Assembly (NCBI GenBank): GCA_951799425.1 | Contig: OX637402.1 | Span: 31,340,492-31,404,491 of the forward strand | DNA from: Ilex aquifolium | Lineage: Eukaryota > Streptophyta > Magnoliopsida > Aquifoliales > Aquifoliaceae | Length of the DNA stretch: 64,000 nucleotides | Reading direction: 5' to 3' | Shown here: positions 24,901-36,342 of the stretch, piece after piece | Layout of the letters: the number at the start of each line of letters is the position of its first letter | How positions within the stretch are numbered: position 1 is the stretch's first letter | Position numbers and translations under genes: made by a program | Notes under the pieces: generated by a model | The model's database searches: none | Told to the model about the DNA's origin: nothing | What the model saw: the letters and a program-made list of their open reading frames with translations, nothing else

Positions 24901-27512
24901 GTAATCCCCATAATATCTCACTTACCAAAATATCCTTAGTCCTTACCAGAAGTTTAATCCATGTGAATTCGTTATCTCATTTGTTATCCATGGTCCCCAC
25001 GTCCTTTCCTTTCTCACGACCTTTCCGTCACATACTTCCATATCCACCTTGCCTATAGACTATAGTGTTCTCAGACAATTCTTCTCTCTTAATTCCCTCC
25101 CTAAGAACATATGATATCCACTCCACTAAATGATTCTTAAATTCATTACTTAGTCCAATACACAAACAATTTATTTGATGCTTTTTTTCCTTGTGCTCCT
25201 TGAGGCCTTGGTGTTGGAAACAAACATTAATTAGGTAGATGGCTCATATCTGTGCCATTGATGCCAGTATGGTGAACACAAACATCTATTAAATTGGTAT
25301 ATATTGGAATTTTTTCTTTTTGAGAAGTGGTGTGACCACTTTAGACAATTATTGCCTTTTCTTTTTTACCTAGCAAGCCATCTTTGGAACTTTCCTCAAC
25401 GGAATCCCAAATCAATTTTTGACCTAGAAGAGGAGCTTAGTGGAAGCCCCAGGCAAGTAGGCAAAGAACCAGCACTACGCTCGCAATTTTCCCCCAGATG
25501 GATGCATGCCCCACCTCTCTAATTGGACATTCTTGCCTCTTTTTTTCATTCCTTAAGATTTAAGTTAACGTGAGCCCCAGATCAAGTGAATAAGTGAAAA
25601 AGCCTTCTTTTGGAGCTGAGTCAAAATTGTGTAGGTTTTGTGTTGTGTTGTGTTGTGTGTGTGTGTGTGTGTGGGGGGGGGGGGGGGGTGAGAGAGAGAG
25701 AGAGAGATAAGTTGAAAGAAGTTTTCATATACAATGCAAGTATTGCTCATCTTTAGGGGTGTTTGGAGGCCTTGATATTTGTTGTGATTGTTGTGACACT
25801 TGTCTGGACCTCCACCTCTTTGAGTTTTTGCCCCGAGTTGCGCCCTTTGTTTCGTCCATCTAAGGCCGACAAGTGTGTCACATCCTTGTATCTTGAGGTG
25901 CATTTCCTGCTGTGAGACGTAAATTGTTTTTTTGGGGGGGTGCTAGTGGGTAAAATCATTCATAATAAAAAATGAAAGTAATTGAGGCTGTTTTCCCTCT
26001 TGCATTTGCACCTAGTTAATATGAATTTATTATATGGTGCTCTCATGTATTAGTAAATTTTGATTTCTTAACTTTACTGACAAGCTTTTAAATGCTTCTC
26101 CGAACAATTGGAGCTGGAGCAGAATTTTTTTTTTCTTCTTCAAATTCCTCACAACCAAGAGCATGCCAGTCTGTCATTTCTACAAATTTGGAACTGAAAC
26201 CTTGTGAGGGTTTGTAATTGTGTTGAGCAGATAAACTTCCAAAATGTTGTTGAAGTTGGTTTAGAGAACAAATATCTCTCCTTTATGTCTGAGAAGCAGA
26301 TATGAGTTGCTTAGAAATTGGATTTAGTTAATTTTCATGTCTTACTGGTGTCTATTGTGTAGGTTCCTTTGTATCCTCATCCATTTCTCCCTAATTATTT
26401 TCTTGATACTGTTTCTAATGAACAGACGCTGTTGAAAGTTGGCGCAAAGAAAAACTTAAAGAAGCTAAACAAATGACGCATGGGAAGACCGTAAACTCTA
26501 CCATCCCACCTGAGGAAGCTGGTATAATTTCTTTCACAGTCATCATCTTTTGAATTATTGTTATTGCAGCATTTAAGATTATTGTTAATATGTGATCTGT
26601 GGCATTTTTTTTGATCAATCATGGGAACTTAATCATCCAAGTGGTTGTAGGGATGCTTGTAAGAGCTCTGGAGTCAAGTTGGGCTGAGTTGTCGGAGGAC
26701 ATAGGTCTCTGGATACCTGTTGAAATCGTTCACAAAGAACATGACGACAAGCGTGAGGGTGAAGAAGAGTCTGGTAATGAAATCATTATTCCATTTTTCT
26801 ATCGAAAAAGAAAAATCATTACTCCATTTCGATCCAAATAATATTTTCTACTCTCTCTCTCTAGGAAAGTATCTGTACAATTTTTTGGGGGTATCTGCGA
26901 TTTCTAAAGTAGAATGTGTGTTCTAGGATTGTTTTTTCATGCATCCAGCCATTTGTGGCCCGATTTCAAAGCATAATTTTTTTGCTCTGTTTTCAAGTTT
27001 ATTTCCTGCATTTACTGTGGTATGCCTTTTCTATGCAGAAAAGGAAATTTTACCTGGCAGGCAGCTTCCTCCTGAATGCCATGGTGAACTGCATACAGAT
27101 TATGATGGTGCTGCTGTCAGATGGGGCCTTACCCATCATAAAGAATCTGCTTATGACTGTTGCCAAGCTTGCTTGGATCATGCTAAACATGCCAAAGAGG
27201 GTGAAAAGAAATGCAATATATGGGTTTATTGCCCATATGAGACAGGGTGCTATTCTCCAGATATTTATAAACACAAACATGGGGAATGCTGGCTAAAATA
27301 TGTAAGCTTTGGCCACCCTAGATCTGCATTTGGCCTTCATTTCTTATTTATATCTATCTAGCCACATCTTAACATTTTTGTTTTGCATTTTCAAAATGCA
27401 GGCGGAGAAACCCAGACTTAATTTTAAGAACAAATATTCAGACTCTTACAGAAATGCTCACCCAAATGCACCAGTTATTGTTCCATGGGTCTCTGGTGTA
27501 GTCAGTGCATAA
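21905..27512 (+). CDS. Type II membrane protein with cysteine-rich (PAN/Apple-like) lumenal domain, 7 exons
   Basis: Exons: 21905-22064, 22229-22317, 22475-22613, 26426-26521, 26651-26773, 27039-27301 and 27402-27512, giving 326 residues. I recognise a conserved plant protein but not a characterised one. A short basic N-terminus (residues 1-19) precedes one hydrophobic segment (about 20-38, rich in I and V), then about 290 hydrophilic residues: a type II topology. Three N-glycosylation sequons (N120, N124, N153) agree with a lumenal or extracellular C-terminal side. A helical charged region (YTSDQIRKMEESIRIRKASE) is followed by a compact domain with eight cysteines, including DCCQACLDH, KKCNIWVYC, TGCYSP and GECWLKY; the spacing recalls PAN/Apple modules, which is inference. 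The exon 2 acceptor is set at 22228 (TAAAG) because the more obvious TTTTAG downstream breaks the frame. Intron 3 (22614-26425, 3.8 kb) holds no supported gene. Confidence 0.82.
25638..25707. repeat. Compound TGTTG/(GT)n/(G)n/(GA)n microsatellite
   Basis: TGTTG pentamers pass into a GT run, then about 16 consecutive G, then a GA run, in intron 3 of the membrane-protein gene. The G run is a G-quadruplex candidate and is prone to sequencing error. Confidence 0.93.
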
Positions 27513-29748
27513 TTTTTCGCTTTCTTTTCGAGGGGCTGCAAATAGGAAGCCAGCCTGAAGACTTACAGAGAGCTGCAAACTTGTTGTGGTATGAGGACTT
27601 CGGCAAAAAAAACACATGCAGCTAGCTGTATTTAAATCCTTGTGCATGCAAGTCTTATATCAGTAGGAGGTTTTTTAGGTTTTCTATTTTGCCCTATTTC
27701 TGTTTGGTGGTTTTGAAGGTTGGGAAATACCACTCGCCACCGGAGGCAAGGAAGGGGTAGTAGGATGGATTTTTTTTTTTTTTTGGGGTATTGCGCGGTG
27801 GTGGGCTTGGTGCGGATGCTTTAAATTTAGGATCCGATACTAAGTGGAATGCATTGTAAGTGGTGTGATATGAAAGTAGTTTTCTTTATGGATGGTTTAA
27901 TTCAAAAAATTGCTTCATCCTAAAAGGGTTGTGATATATTTAGCATCATTTTTTTTGCTATTTTAGGCCATGTTAAATGATCTTGCTTGCCGTTTAGTGC
28001 CATCAATTTAGCAGAAAAAGTAGAAATTTTTCTCAAGTCAGAATCTGCACTTAAGAAACCGTGTAGTTAATGGATCGAACTGCCAGTTCAAGGAAAAAAA
28101 AAAGGGTAAAATATATTTTTTGTTCTCAAAGTATGCGATTAGTGTCTATTTGATCTTCAATCTTTCAATTGTGTCAATTTGGTCATTAAGTTTTTTAATT
28201 TGTATCTACGTGGTCTAATTTTAAATGTCCATCAGAAAATCATGATGGTTCTAGTTATGCGTCAATCACGTGATTGTTAATTTTGTGTTTATTTGGTCTT
28301 TAAATTTTTAATTTTTGTCTATTTAGTTTCTAAATTTTTAGTTTGTGCCTATTTGGTCTACTTGATTGCGCGTGTGATCAGAGGCATTAACAATTTTTTG
28401 ACATACGTTTGATATTGGACCACAGAGATATAAATTAGGAACCTCAGGGACTAAATATACATAATTAGAAGATTAAGAACCAAATAGACACTTAACAAAT
28501 ATTTGGAACTAAAAGTGTATTTTATCCAAAAAGGCCAAAAAAAGGAATCGAACTGAGTTTCTGAATAGGCGTGTGATCCACCCGTCTCAAAGATGACCCA
28601 ACCGACCCATTTCCAAAAGCACCACTAGGCCCTAGCTGTTTTGCAATCCGAATTCCCTTCTTCCAAAGCCAAACGCATTCTCTCTCTCTCTCGATCTCGA
28701 GCAGGAGCAGCTAGGGGGGTAAGGATTATCTGTGTTATAGTGCACTTCGACATGTATATGTATTATATCGTACTTCCTTCATCTCTCCTCTTTCCTGGTG
28801 TTTTTAATTCTGCAATATTTTGGCCGTAATATTTGTGGTTGTCTGTAGAGTCAAAGGTGTAGAGCCTTCAAACCTCTATTGAATGGAACTTGATGTTCAG
28901 GATAGAGTTTGAAGTTTGTCCTATTTAATTTATCAACTAAGTAGCTAGAAAATGTATAGCACAAAGCTTGAACGTTTTTTAGCTTAAACCTATCATCGAG
29001 AAAAACATCCCGTATATGTACACGGGCCTGTCAATTCTACTCCCACATCCATTGCTGCTATTCAACCATACTTTGCTGCTACTAAAATTATTATTATGAG
29101 AAATAGCAAAAAAAGTAAATAAATTGCATATGATTGTTGTGATTAAGGCTTACCTGCTTTTGAGGAATGTAAACCTGATGATTTTTTTTCCTTGTCGGTC
29201 ATGGAAATTATTTTAGAACCCAGTAAGTAGTTATAATGATTCAATACCTGTGTTTAGTAGATAGGAATCAAGTACATTGAATATAGGAGCAGTGTGTATA
29301 GTTTGCCGTTTTCCTCCATTTTGCAATCGAGTCTTTTGTATGCCCAATCCTTTTCCCTACGTGGCATGATTTGATTTCCCATTTAATGTGAGTGACGACA
29401 GGAAACATTGTTGATGGAGAAGCTCATTGAGGGGAACTCAATCATAGTTATAATGCTATGTATGTACATAAAAATTTTAATTTTCTCACTTGCACACCTC
29501 TGTCAAATTTTCCCCATCCTTGTCTTCTTGAGTTCTAGAATCTTTTGCTTTTGTCGACTTAACTCCTTTTGACATTTACTAAATCCAACCAATTCTTCCT
29601 TTCCCACTTTTATGACCAATGGCTTGCAGGAGGTCGCTCTTTCCAATCAAAGTTTTCCACGTTTTGAAAACCATTAATGATTTTTATTCCTTTACTTTAT
29701 ATGTGTGCCTTTGCAGTGTAAACAACCTGATAAAAGCAGTTTTAGACC
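27513..29748. other. Intergenic, with a MITE-like element and a probable 5' UTR exon
   Basis: The 3' UTR of the membrane-protein gene should occupy the first few hundred bases. A TIR element lies at 28104-28527. At about 28640-28719 a CT-rich stretch ends in a good donor (GGGGG then GTAAGG), and TTTGCAG at 29709-29715 is a matching acceptor just before the DPH4-like ATG. This looks like a leader exon and 5' UTR intron of that gene. The rest shows nothing recognisable. Confidence 0.5.
28104..28527. mobile_element. TIR element of MITE size, family unclear
   Basis: Left end GGGTAAAATATATTTTTTG and right end on the other strand GGATAAAATACACTTTTAG are alike over about 28 bp. Between them are diverged repeats of TCTATTTGGTC-type words. 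The flanks are poly-A on both sides, so the target duplication cannot be measured and the superfamily stays open. About 424 bp, non-coding. Confidence 0.55.
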
Positions 29749-30208
29749 ATGCTTATCAGCAGCAGTACAATCCACAAAACTCACTATGACATTTTGGGTT
29801 TGAAAGAAGATGCAAGCTATGAAGAAATCCGTTCAAAATACCGAGCTTCCATCCTTGATTCCCATCCAGATAAATTGCAGAAGACATCCGAGTCTTCCAA
29901 TCCTAACGGTGAGCTAGGAGATAGATTTTTGGAAGTATGCAGAAAGTGTCAGCTTAGAGGATCTGACAGTTGATGGTGGTGAAATTCTAGAGCTTTTTTA
30001 CCATTGCCGGTGTGGGGATTACTTTTCAGTTGATTCTTTGGAGTTAGGGGAGATGGGGTATGAATTGGTGAGGGATGGGCATAAGATCTCTTTGCAGGCT
30101 GGAAGTACTTCGCCAGCATCATTTGTTGTTTATTGTGGATCTCGTTCTCTTAACATCCGACTATTGCTTAATGCAGATACAGGCATTCCTACTGATGATC
30201 ATTTGTGA
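29749..30208 (+). pseudogene. Broken DPH4/JJJ3-like gene (J domain plus CSL zinc finger)
   Basis: Intact DPH4 is a J-domain co-factor needed for diphthamide synthesis on eEF2. The first part (29749 to about 29940) encodes a clear J domain: THYDILGLKEDASYEEIR and the HPD motif at residues 39-41. The second part (about 29945-30208) lies in another frame and encodes the DPH-type zinc finger region (VSLEDLTVDGGEILELF, CRCGDYF). Compared with DPH4 as I recall it, about 30-35 residues between FLEV and VSLEDL (end of the J domain, KAWEILG region) are missing, and the loss shifts the frame. The second zinc knuckle reads YCGSRS where the family has PCGSCS, so one zinc-binding cysteine is also lost. 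A probable 5' UTR intron argues against a processed retrocopy. A truncated J-domain protein of 74 residues could still be made. Confidence 0.75.
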
Positions 30209-32519
30209 TGTGTAATTTTGTTCTATTCCCCCTCTAGTTGATGGCATTTTTTGATCATCTGAGTTGACAAAATAAGGCTTTTTTGAGTTCAGTGTGGGCA
30301 GCTGCTTGATAATTAAAAGGTGATGATTTAAGATGATTCAATGGAAATTGTTGGCAAAATCATGTATATATGCTTGTGGGTTAGCTTGGTATATTCCATC
30401 TTGTCTCTGAGTTGTTGCCAAAAGAGCTGCGTTGAATGGAGAAATAGGATCCATGAAGTCGATTCTCTTAAGTAGAATAAATTCCAAACTTTTTGTCGCA
30501 CATCCTCACTGGGATTACTGAGACGTGAGCAGTTTTCGGACAGGTTTGGCATTCAAATTGCTATCTGGGAAAGAAGCGAAGCCTTAAATTTATAATTTTT
30601 CCGCATCCATTGACAGTCCTACACTGAAATGAATGAAGAGATGCAATCATTCTGGCACTAGTTTTCTCTCTTACTGCCAATTCTTCAGCAAAGAGGGCTG
30701 ATCATGATCGAAGTGTTCCAGCTCTGGCATCCACTAGTTGACCCTGAAAGTTTCTGATAACCATTCCGAACGATGCTTGGTTGGGTTCAATCCTAAGCAC
30801 ACCATAACAATTCAGTTTCACTTAACCTTGGCTAGGTGAATTCCATGTGGTACGTCCGTCTCTATTAAGGTGCTTGCAGAAAACGGGGTAAAAACCCGCG
30901 TCTAGTGACTTGAATGAAAATTCTTCAGAATTATTATCTCGAAATCCACGTTTGATACGTATCGTAATAACAAATTCAAGGAAGCTGGCATGGGCGGAGC
31001 CCTGACCCCTTCAAGTTTCTAAAATTATGTTAACACCCCTCAATTTTTTGAAATATTTTGTAGACCTCTAAAACTGTGTTTTGACTTCATTTTAAATGGC
31101 CTTGCAGAATTTTTAAAGTTATGATCTTGATTTTTTTATCCATAAATATGGATTTAATACATTGTGGACTTTTCAGAATTTTTCAGAGACATGATAAAAT
31201 TTAGTTGTTTAATGTGATAAAAGATGAACTTAAATTGTTAATTATTTGATGGATTGATCTAAAATTATTTTACATCTACTTTCAACAAATTTGCATTAAT
31301 TTTCTTCGATTCTATTCTGTGCAAGTCAAACTCCAATGAGATTATGCAGAATTGCAAAATAAGATGAAGCCACATAAAATGTTAGATTGAAGATGATGTC
31401 GAGTATGATGAGAAATTTAGATCATATTACGAAATTTTTAAGTCAACCATGAGTCAAATGACATTGTAATTTATTCGAAATGTGAACCAATATGAAAACG
31501 AGAATTATTAAGTCGTATAGGGTAAGGCTTTAAGCTTAAACAAAATAACAAAACAAAACTACCTCTTAATGTTAACAAAATTTATCTCATTTAACGATTA
31601 ATTTTAATAAAATATATTTTAATTTTTAGTTAATTTTAACAAAAAAATGAATGAAATAGATTATAATTTAAAATAAAGGCCATAATTTAAGAGGATATTT
31701 AAAGAGATTTACCCAAAAACCCGAGGAAATCACTCTTCTTGGTTTTCTTTCCTCCACAAATACAAGAGTTCTGGTGGTTCAGTTACATACTTTTAGGGCA
31801 AGTCGAGTCGGATGAGGTTGCGACGGATCTGAATCCCTATTCTTGGAGCACGTGTTGAAGAAATTGGAGACTCCGACTACCTATTCAAGTACAAATTCTG
31901 TTTATCTATTATTTTTCTTTCCTTTTCGGTCTATAAAAAGTTTCATAATCGATGATCACTCGATGCGTAGTGGAGTCGATTATTCGATTTATTAGCATAA
32001 GTTTGATGAATCTGACAATTGAACTGGTGATCTTTGATGCTTGATCTGCTAGTTTTTTGTTGTTGATATCAGTGGGTTTCAAATTGAGGAGTCCCAGATG
32101 ATCGTTTCGAGAGAATACTTGTATATTGGGTTTTGAAGAAATATTTGAAAATTGTTTGAGATAAATTTGTCTTTGTGGTATGCTTATATTGCTCCTATAA
32201 AAAATTATACTTGAAATTGTTTGTATAAAGAGGTCAATTTCATTTGCAAAGTTTTTCCCAGAAACCCTTGAACTATTTTTGCTTGTGAACGTTTTCAATT
32301 GCTTGTGCTCAATTTTGTTTGGTTTTGTAATGGTCATAGTCATTCCACTTGCAGATTCATGTAAAAATTATTATTTTTTAGTAGTTGAGTTCCTAGACTA
32401 GTTAGCTGTATGCAAAAGATTGTCAGTGAAACACTCTAGTTTTGATTGCATGCTATGTGTTAATTTTCGTGAGTCTCGTGCACTAGGCGGTCCCTTTCTA
32501 ATCAATTTCAGCTGGAGAG
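30209..32519. other. Intergenic and probable 5' UTR intron of the TPR-like gene
   Basis: The first few hundred bases are the probable 3' UTR of the broken DPH4-like gene. 31000-31720 is very AT-rich, with short inverted T/A words. A strong acceptor (AATTTCAG) lies 9 nt before the ATG at 32520. A CT-rich leader near 31735-31890 with a possible donor (TCAA then GTACAA) would make a 5' UTR intron of about 600 bp. No other gene is seen. Confidence 0.4.
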
Positions 32520-32948
32520 ATGAAGACGGGTTCCAGAGAAGCAAGCCCTCACTGGAGTGTATTTGACGGAGTGAAGAGTATCCGAGCAACGCCTGATGCT
32601 CTGATGGCTGAGATTAATTCTGCTATTTCTGGTTTTGAGTATACCCGGGCTACTGCTCTCCTACAATCCCCATCTTCTTCCCTCTCAAAGAATAAGACAG
32701 CTGATGCAAATTCAACATCTCAATATGATGTTCAAATGGCTGATGAAGCTTATAAGGCGGGTTTGGCATCCTTGGCTGGAGGAAAGCTTGACGAGGCTAT
32801 TCACTCTTTGAACATTGCTCTCTCCAAGTGCCCACCTGAGAAAACTTCTGCTGTTGCCAAGCTTCAATCTCTCATTTCTCTCACGTCTCAGCAACTCCAA
32901 AACCACCAAAGCACGAAAGCCAGGATCTTTCAGAAATCTTCAACTTGA
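32520..32948 (+). CDS. Small TPR-like plant protein of unknown function
   Basis: One uninterrupted coding exon of 142 codons plus stop. The N-terminus (WSVFDGVKSIRATPDALMAE) and the central helix pair (MADEAYKAGLASLAGGKLDE, then AIHSLNIALSKCPPEKTSAV) resemble a conserved plant family annotated only as tetratricopeptide-like. The A-helix/B-helix pattern with G and A at tight positions fits a single TPR-like hairpin, probably a protein-binding module. No signal peptide or membrane segment is visible, so a soluble protein is likely. A serine-rich linker (about residues 50-57, SPSSSLSK) separates the two parts. The start is placed at 32520 because it follows the acceptor directly and agrees with the family N-terminus. 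Function is unknown to me. Confidence 0.75.
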   Translation: MKTGSREASPHWSVFDGVKSIRATPDALMAEINSAISGFEYTRATALLQSPSSSLSKNKTADANSTSQYDVQMADEAYKAGLASLAGGKLDEAIHSLNIALSKCPPEKTSAVAKLQSLISLTSQQLQNHQSTKARIFQKSST

Positions 32949-34369
32949 TTTGATTGGTACCTTTTTATCCATCAATCTAGTGTTCTTATACATTCCAATT
33001 AAGTCCCAGTTCAGTATTGATTGACATTTCAAAAATCTTTCACGACGTGGGCAGACCCTTTGTATACCTATTTTATTACGATGTCATAGATGTATCTGTG
33101 TATTGGTGGGGTTTCCTGTTTTAAGGAAGAATATTGTCTCGATGTAAATGAGTTGTTTTAACCAGGCCTAAAAGAGAGCTCTTCATCGTTCCCCAAAGTT
33201 TCTAGCTTTATTTGTTCCATGCCTTTAAGGACTGAAAAGCAGGTACATTATAACTAATATGAGGACATTCTGAGGTTAGCTTTACCACTTGCTAAACCCT
33301 AAAATATAAACACTAAATCCTTGAGGCAACAAAGGCTGCATCAAACACAACTGAAGGGGCCATTAATTGAGATAATTGAACGAAAGTTTTCACGGAATGA
33401 GGTTCTTTCAATTGCTTTTCTGAAAGAGCTATGTTGTCTAACAGCCTTTTTGGAGAAATATTGAAGTTCATATGCTTAGATTTTGTTTAGTACTGCCAGT
33501 AGTCTTTACATTGGTTGGTGGTAATAATGGATGCATTAGAATCTGGTAATGGAATATGGTTCTTTCAATTGTTTTCAAGGTTTATTGCCTTTAAATATTG
33601 TTACGACTACAAATAAGATGGTAACTTCCATTTTCCTGGCAATGAAGTTGTGCTTCTGTTACCTTGTTTGTTTGCAGCAGCCAACTATCAGAGTTGTTTC
33701 TTCCATTCTTATGGATGGATGGGAGATTCTTCTTGAATCTTGATAGTTGTCTTGAAAGCAGGGATATGTAATGAACTTCTTCCAGAAAGAAATATAGAAG
33801 GGTGCCATCATTTGTATATATAGCTGGATCTAAGCATATAGAAGTTTGAACATCCGACCCAATGGTGGAAAATCTGGTTATATTTTCTATGCATATGCAT
33901 TATCAAAAGTATGTTGGTTATTACCCTTTCGTATGAGGAGGAACTTGTTTTGAAAAATGCACAAGGAATATGAAAATGTCTTTTGCATTGGCTCCCTAAT
34001 CTTCTTGTTTTTCACTTTTCTCTGCATTCTTTTGTTTGTTATGGAACATGGATTTTTTTACCGGATGAAAAGAAAATGGTAGTGCATAACATTCCGGATC
34101 GAAATGTCACGTATAGTTTCAGGTGGATTGACGGATCGTTACAAACAGGGTATAGTAACAACAGGCAATTCTGTCCAAGTATCTAGAAGTAATATAATGA
34201 GCACATAGTTGCAGGTTTTGCTACCAACCGATGGGAGGGTAGGGTACCATGGGAGGGTACCACCACGGGCCTAGCCTGCTTGGCTTTATCGAATTTCCAT
34301 CCAAAAAGAAAGAAAAATACAAAAAAGATGGTGCTGTCCACTCACATGGAGTTATGAAAGCCAGCACCT
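32949..34369. other. Intergenic
   Basis: The 3' UTR of the TPR-like gene should cover the first 200-250 bases. Short frames here have no recognisable homology. Around 34225-34262 the word GGGAGGGTA(G/C)C is repeated. Nothing else is supported. Confidence 0.4.
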
Positions 34370-35081
34370 GCTTAAAGCCCCAGAGCACCCTCTTCCAACT
34401 GTGTACAAGGACTCCTGGGACGTCATTCAATGGGTGGCTTCACATGCCTCCGGAGCTGGCAGTGAAACTTGGCTTACAGACAACACCGACTTTGGCCAGG
34501 TGCTCTTGGTAGGGGATAGTGCAGGAGCAAATATTGCACACCACATGGCTATACGACACCAGTGTTCCAACCATGCCATAAGACTGAAGTTGGCTGGAAT
34601 TGTTCTGATCCACCCATACTTTTGGGGGGAGGAACCGATTGGTTCAGAGGTTACAGACCTGGTAAGAAAATCGATGGTGGACAAGTGGTGGCAGTTTGTT
34701 TGCCCATCGAACAGAGGAAACGATGATCTGCTAATCAACCCATTCGCAAATGGGGCACCTAGTCTAGAAAGTTTGGAGTGTGATCGAGTTCTTGTGTGTG
34801 TTGCAGAGAAGGATGTACTGAGGGACAGAGGGAGACTCTATTATGACTCATTGGGACCAGGTTGCCTTGGACACCAGGCATCAATGTCAGACAAAAACAA
34901 ATGTTTTCGTACTTCCATACAGATGCTAAATGCAACAAAACAACCAATGCGCCAACTACCTCAACAGTCTGTTCATTTGTTTTTTGAGTGGGCATCAAAT
35001 CACCGAAGAGTCAATCCATCTGTCCATTTGTTTTTGCGAAGGTTCAGTAAAATTCTCTCCTCAAGCTCGTACTTTCTGTAG
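34370..35081 (+). pseudogene. Carboxylesterase (CXE/GID1-like) gene fragment
   Basis: The central part of a plant class I carboxylesterase is clear in one frame: APEHPLPTVYKDSWDVIQWV, the nucleophile elbow VGDSAGANIAHHMA, IHPYFWGEEPIGSEVTD, MVDKWWQFVCPS and VLVCVAEKDVLRDRGRLYYD. In intact enzymes an HGGG oxyanion-hole segment precedes this and a segment with the catalytic histidine (GEDHVFH type) follows. Both are absent. Upstream of about 34370 the sequence is unrelated, and after about 34850 the frame runs into unrelated sequence up to the stop at 35081. An open frame of 226 codons (ATG 34401) remains, but it lacks part of the catalytic machinery, so an active esterase is unlikely. Confidence 0.8.
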
Positions 35082-35691
35082 TTGATCGTAATAATGCCTC
35101 TTTAGACCAGGAACTAAAGCCTGCAAAAACATCCACCACACGAACTGTGTACTCGTCCACAAATTCCCCAAGCATCAAACCCATCACTTCCATCGGAACT
35201 CCCCCTTTTACGAGTAAATATTAGGTGTAATTGTAATACCACGTGACATTGGTCATGTGGTGTATCAACCAATTATAAAACAACAAATGAGATTAGTAAA
35301 ACCACTATTCTAACATAACGATTATTAGATAAGGTGGTTATTGATAGTTATTAACACAATGGAGTCCACTAAATTTACTTGATATTCTATCACTGATTGA
35401 TGACACCACGTAGTATTAATGATGTGGTGTTACAGTTACATTCAATATTTTCTGGTCTTTTACTAGTTTGGTTTGGATTTAGCCAAAAACTCAGCCCATT
35501 CACCCTGCTATTCTGAATTTAAATTGATTTAAATTTTCTTAACCTAATTCAAAAAAGGTGGGGCCACCCCACAAATCTCCATTCTCACCCCATTTAATTT
35601 CTCATTATCAAACTACTAAACACATTCCTTCTATATCCACCCCATTAGTAACTAATCTCACCTCATGTTACATACATCCCATTAATAGTTA

Positions 35692-36342
35692 TGCTCCGTT
35701 TGGTACGAAGGATGGAAAGTAGGAGGGATACACTTTCTATCCTTCAAGGAAGGAAAGTAGGAATGATACACTTTACTTCCTTTGTGTTTGGTTGGATGAA
35801 TGGAAAATACAAATAACTAATTTTTTTTTTTTGTACTGGCTAAGATTAGAGGTGACAATCGAGTCGTGTCGTGTCAAATTCGTGTTGAGTCATTACAAGT
35901 TTGTGTCGAACATTAGTCAAACCTAACTCAACTCATTTAATTAATTGTGTCGTGTCGAGTTGCGAGTTGCGAGTTAACCTGTTTATTTTTATTTTTATTT
36001 ATATTATTTTTATTTTTTACTTTATATTTTTTATTTTAAAATATATATATATATTTTATCATTGTATTTTTATATGAAATTAATGTATATATAATATATG
36101 TATATATTAAATGATATATAGACAAATAAGATACATCTCAACACAAATAATTAACTTTCCATCCACTTTCCTTCCGATTTTGGAGGGATTGATTTTAGTG
36201 AGTTGGAAGGAAAGTTAATCCATCCACTTTTTCATCCTTCCTACTTTCCTTCCTTACCAAACATAATGTTTTATCTATCCCTCTCACTTTCCATCCTTCC
36301 AATTTTCCATCATTCCATTTTTCCATTATACCAAACGGAGTA
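35692..36342 (-). mobile_element. Tourist-like MITE nested in the MULE
   Basis: Termini TGCTCCGTTTGGTA and (reverse strand) TACTCCGTTTGGTA, flanked by TTA on both sides (35689-35691 and 36343-36345), so PIF/Harbinger type. It is the same family as the copies at 40136 and 48534 but in the opposite orientation. It interrupts the left arm of the MULE, so it is younger than the MULE. Confidence 0.88.
35847..35985. mobile_element. hAT end fragment inside the Tourist MITE
   Basis: TAGAGGTGACAATCGAGTCG resembles the left end of the hAT at 58270 (TAGAGCTGTCAA) with its GTGTCGTGTC-type interior. The two other Tourist copies lack this stretch at the corresponding place. Only one end is present, and the right border is approximate. 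Confidence 0.5.

Noticed and set aside
27050-27280. Minus-strand open frame
   Set aside because: Antisense shadow of exon 6 of the membrane-protein gene.
30985-31060. GGGCGGAGCC word resembling a hAT terminus
   Set aside because: Only one end, with no partner terminus or 8-bp duplication within reach.
32712-32909. Minus-strand open frame
   Set aside because: Shadow of the TPR-like coding exon.
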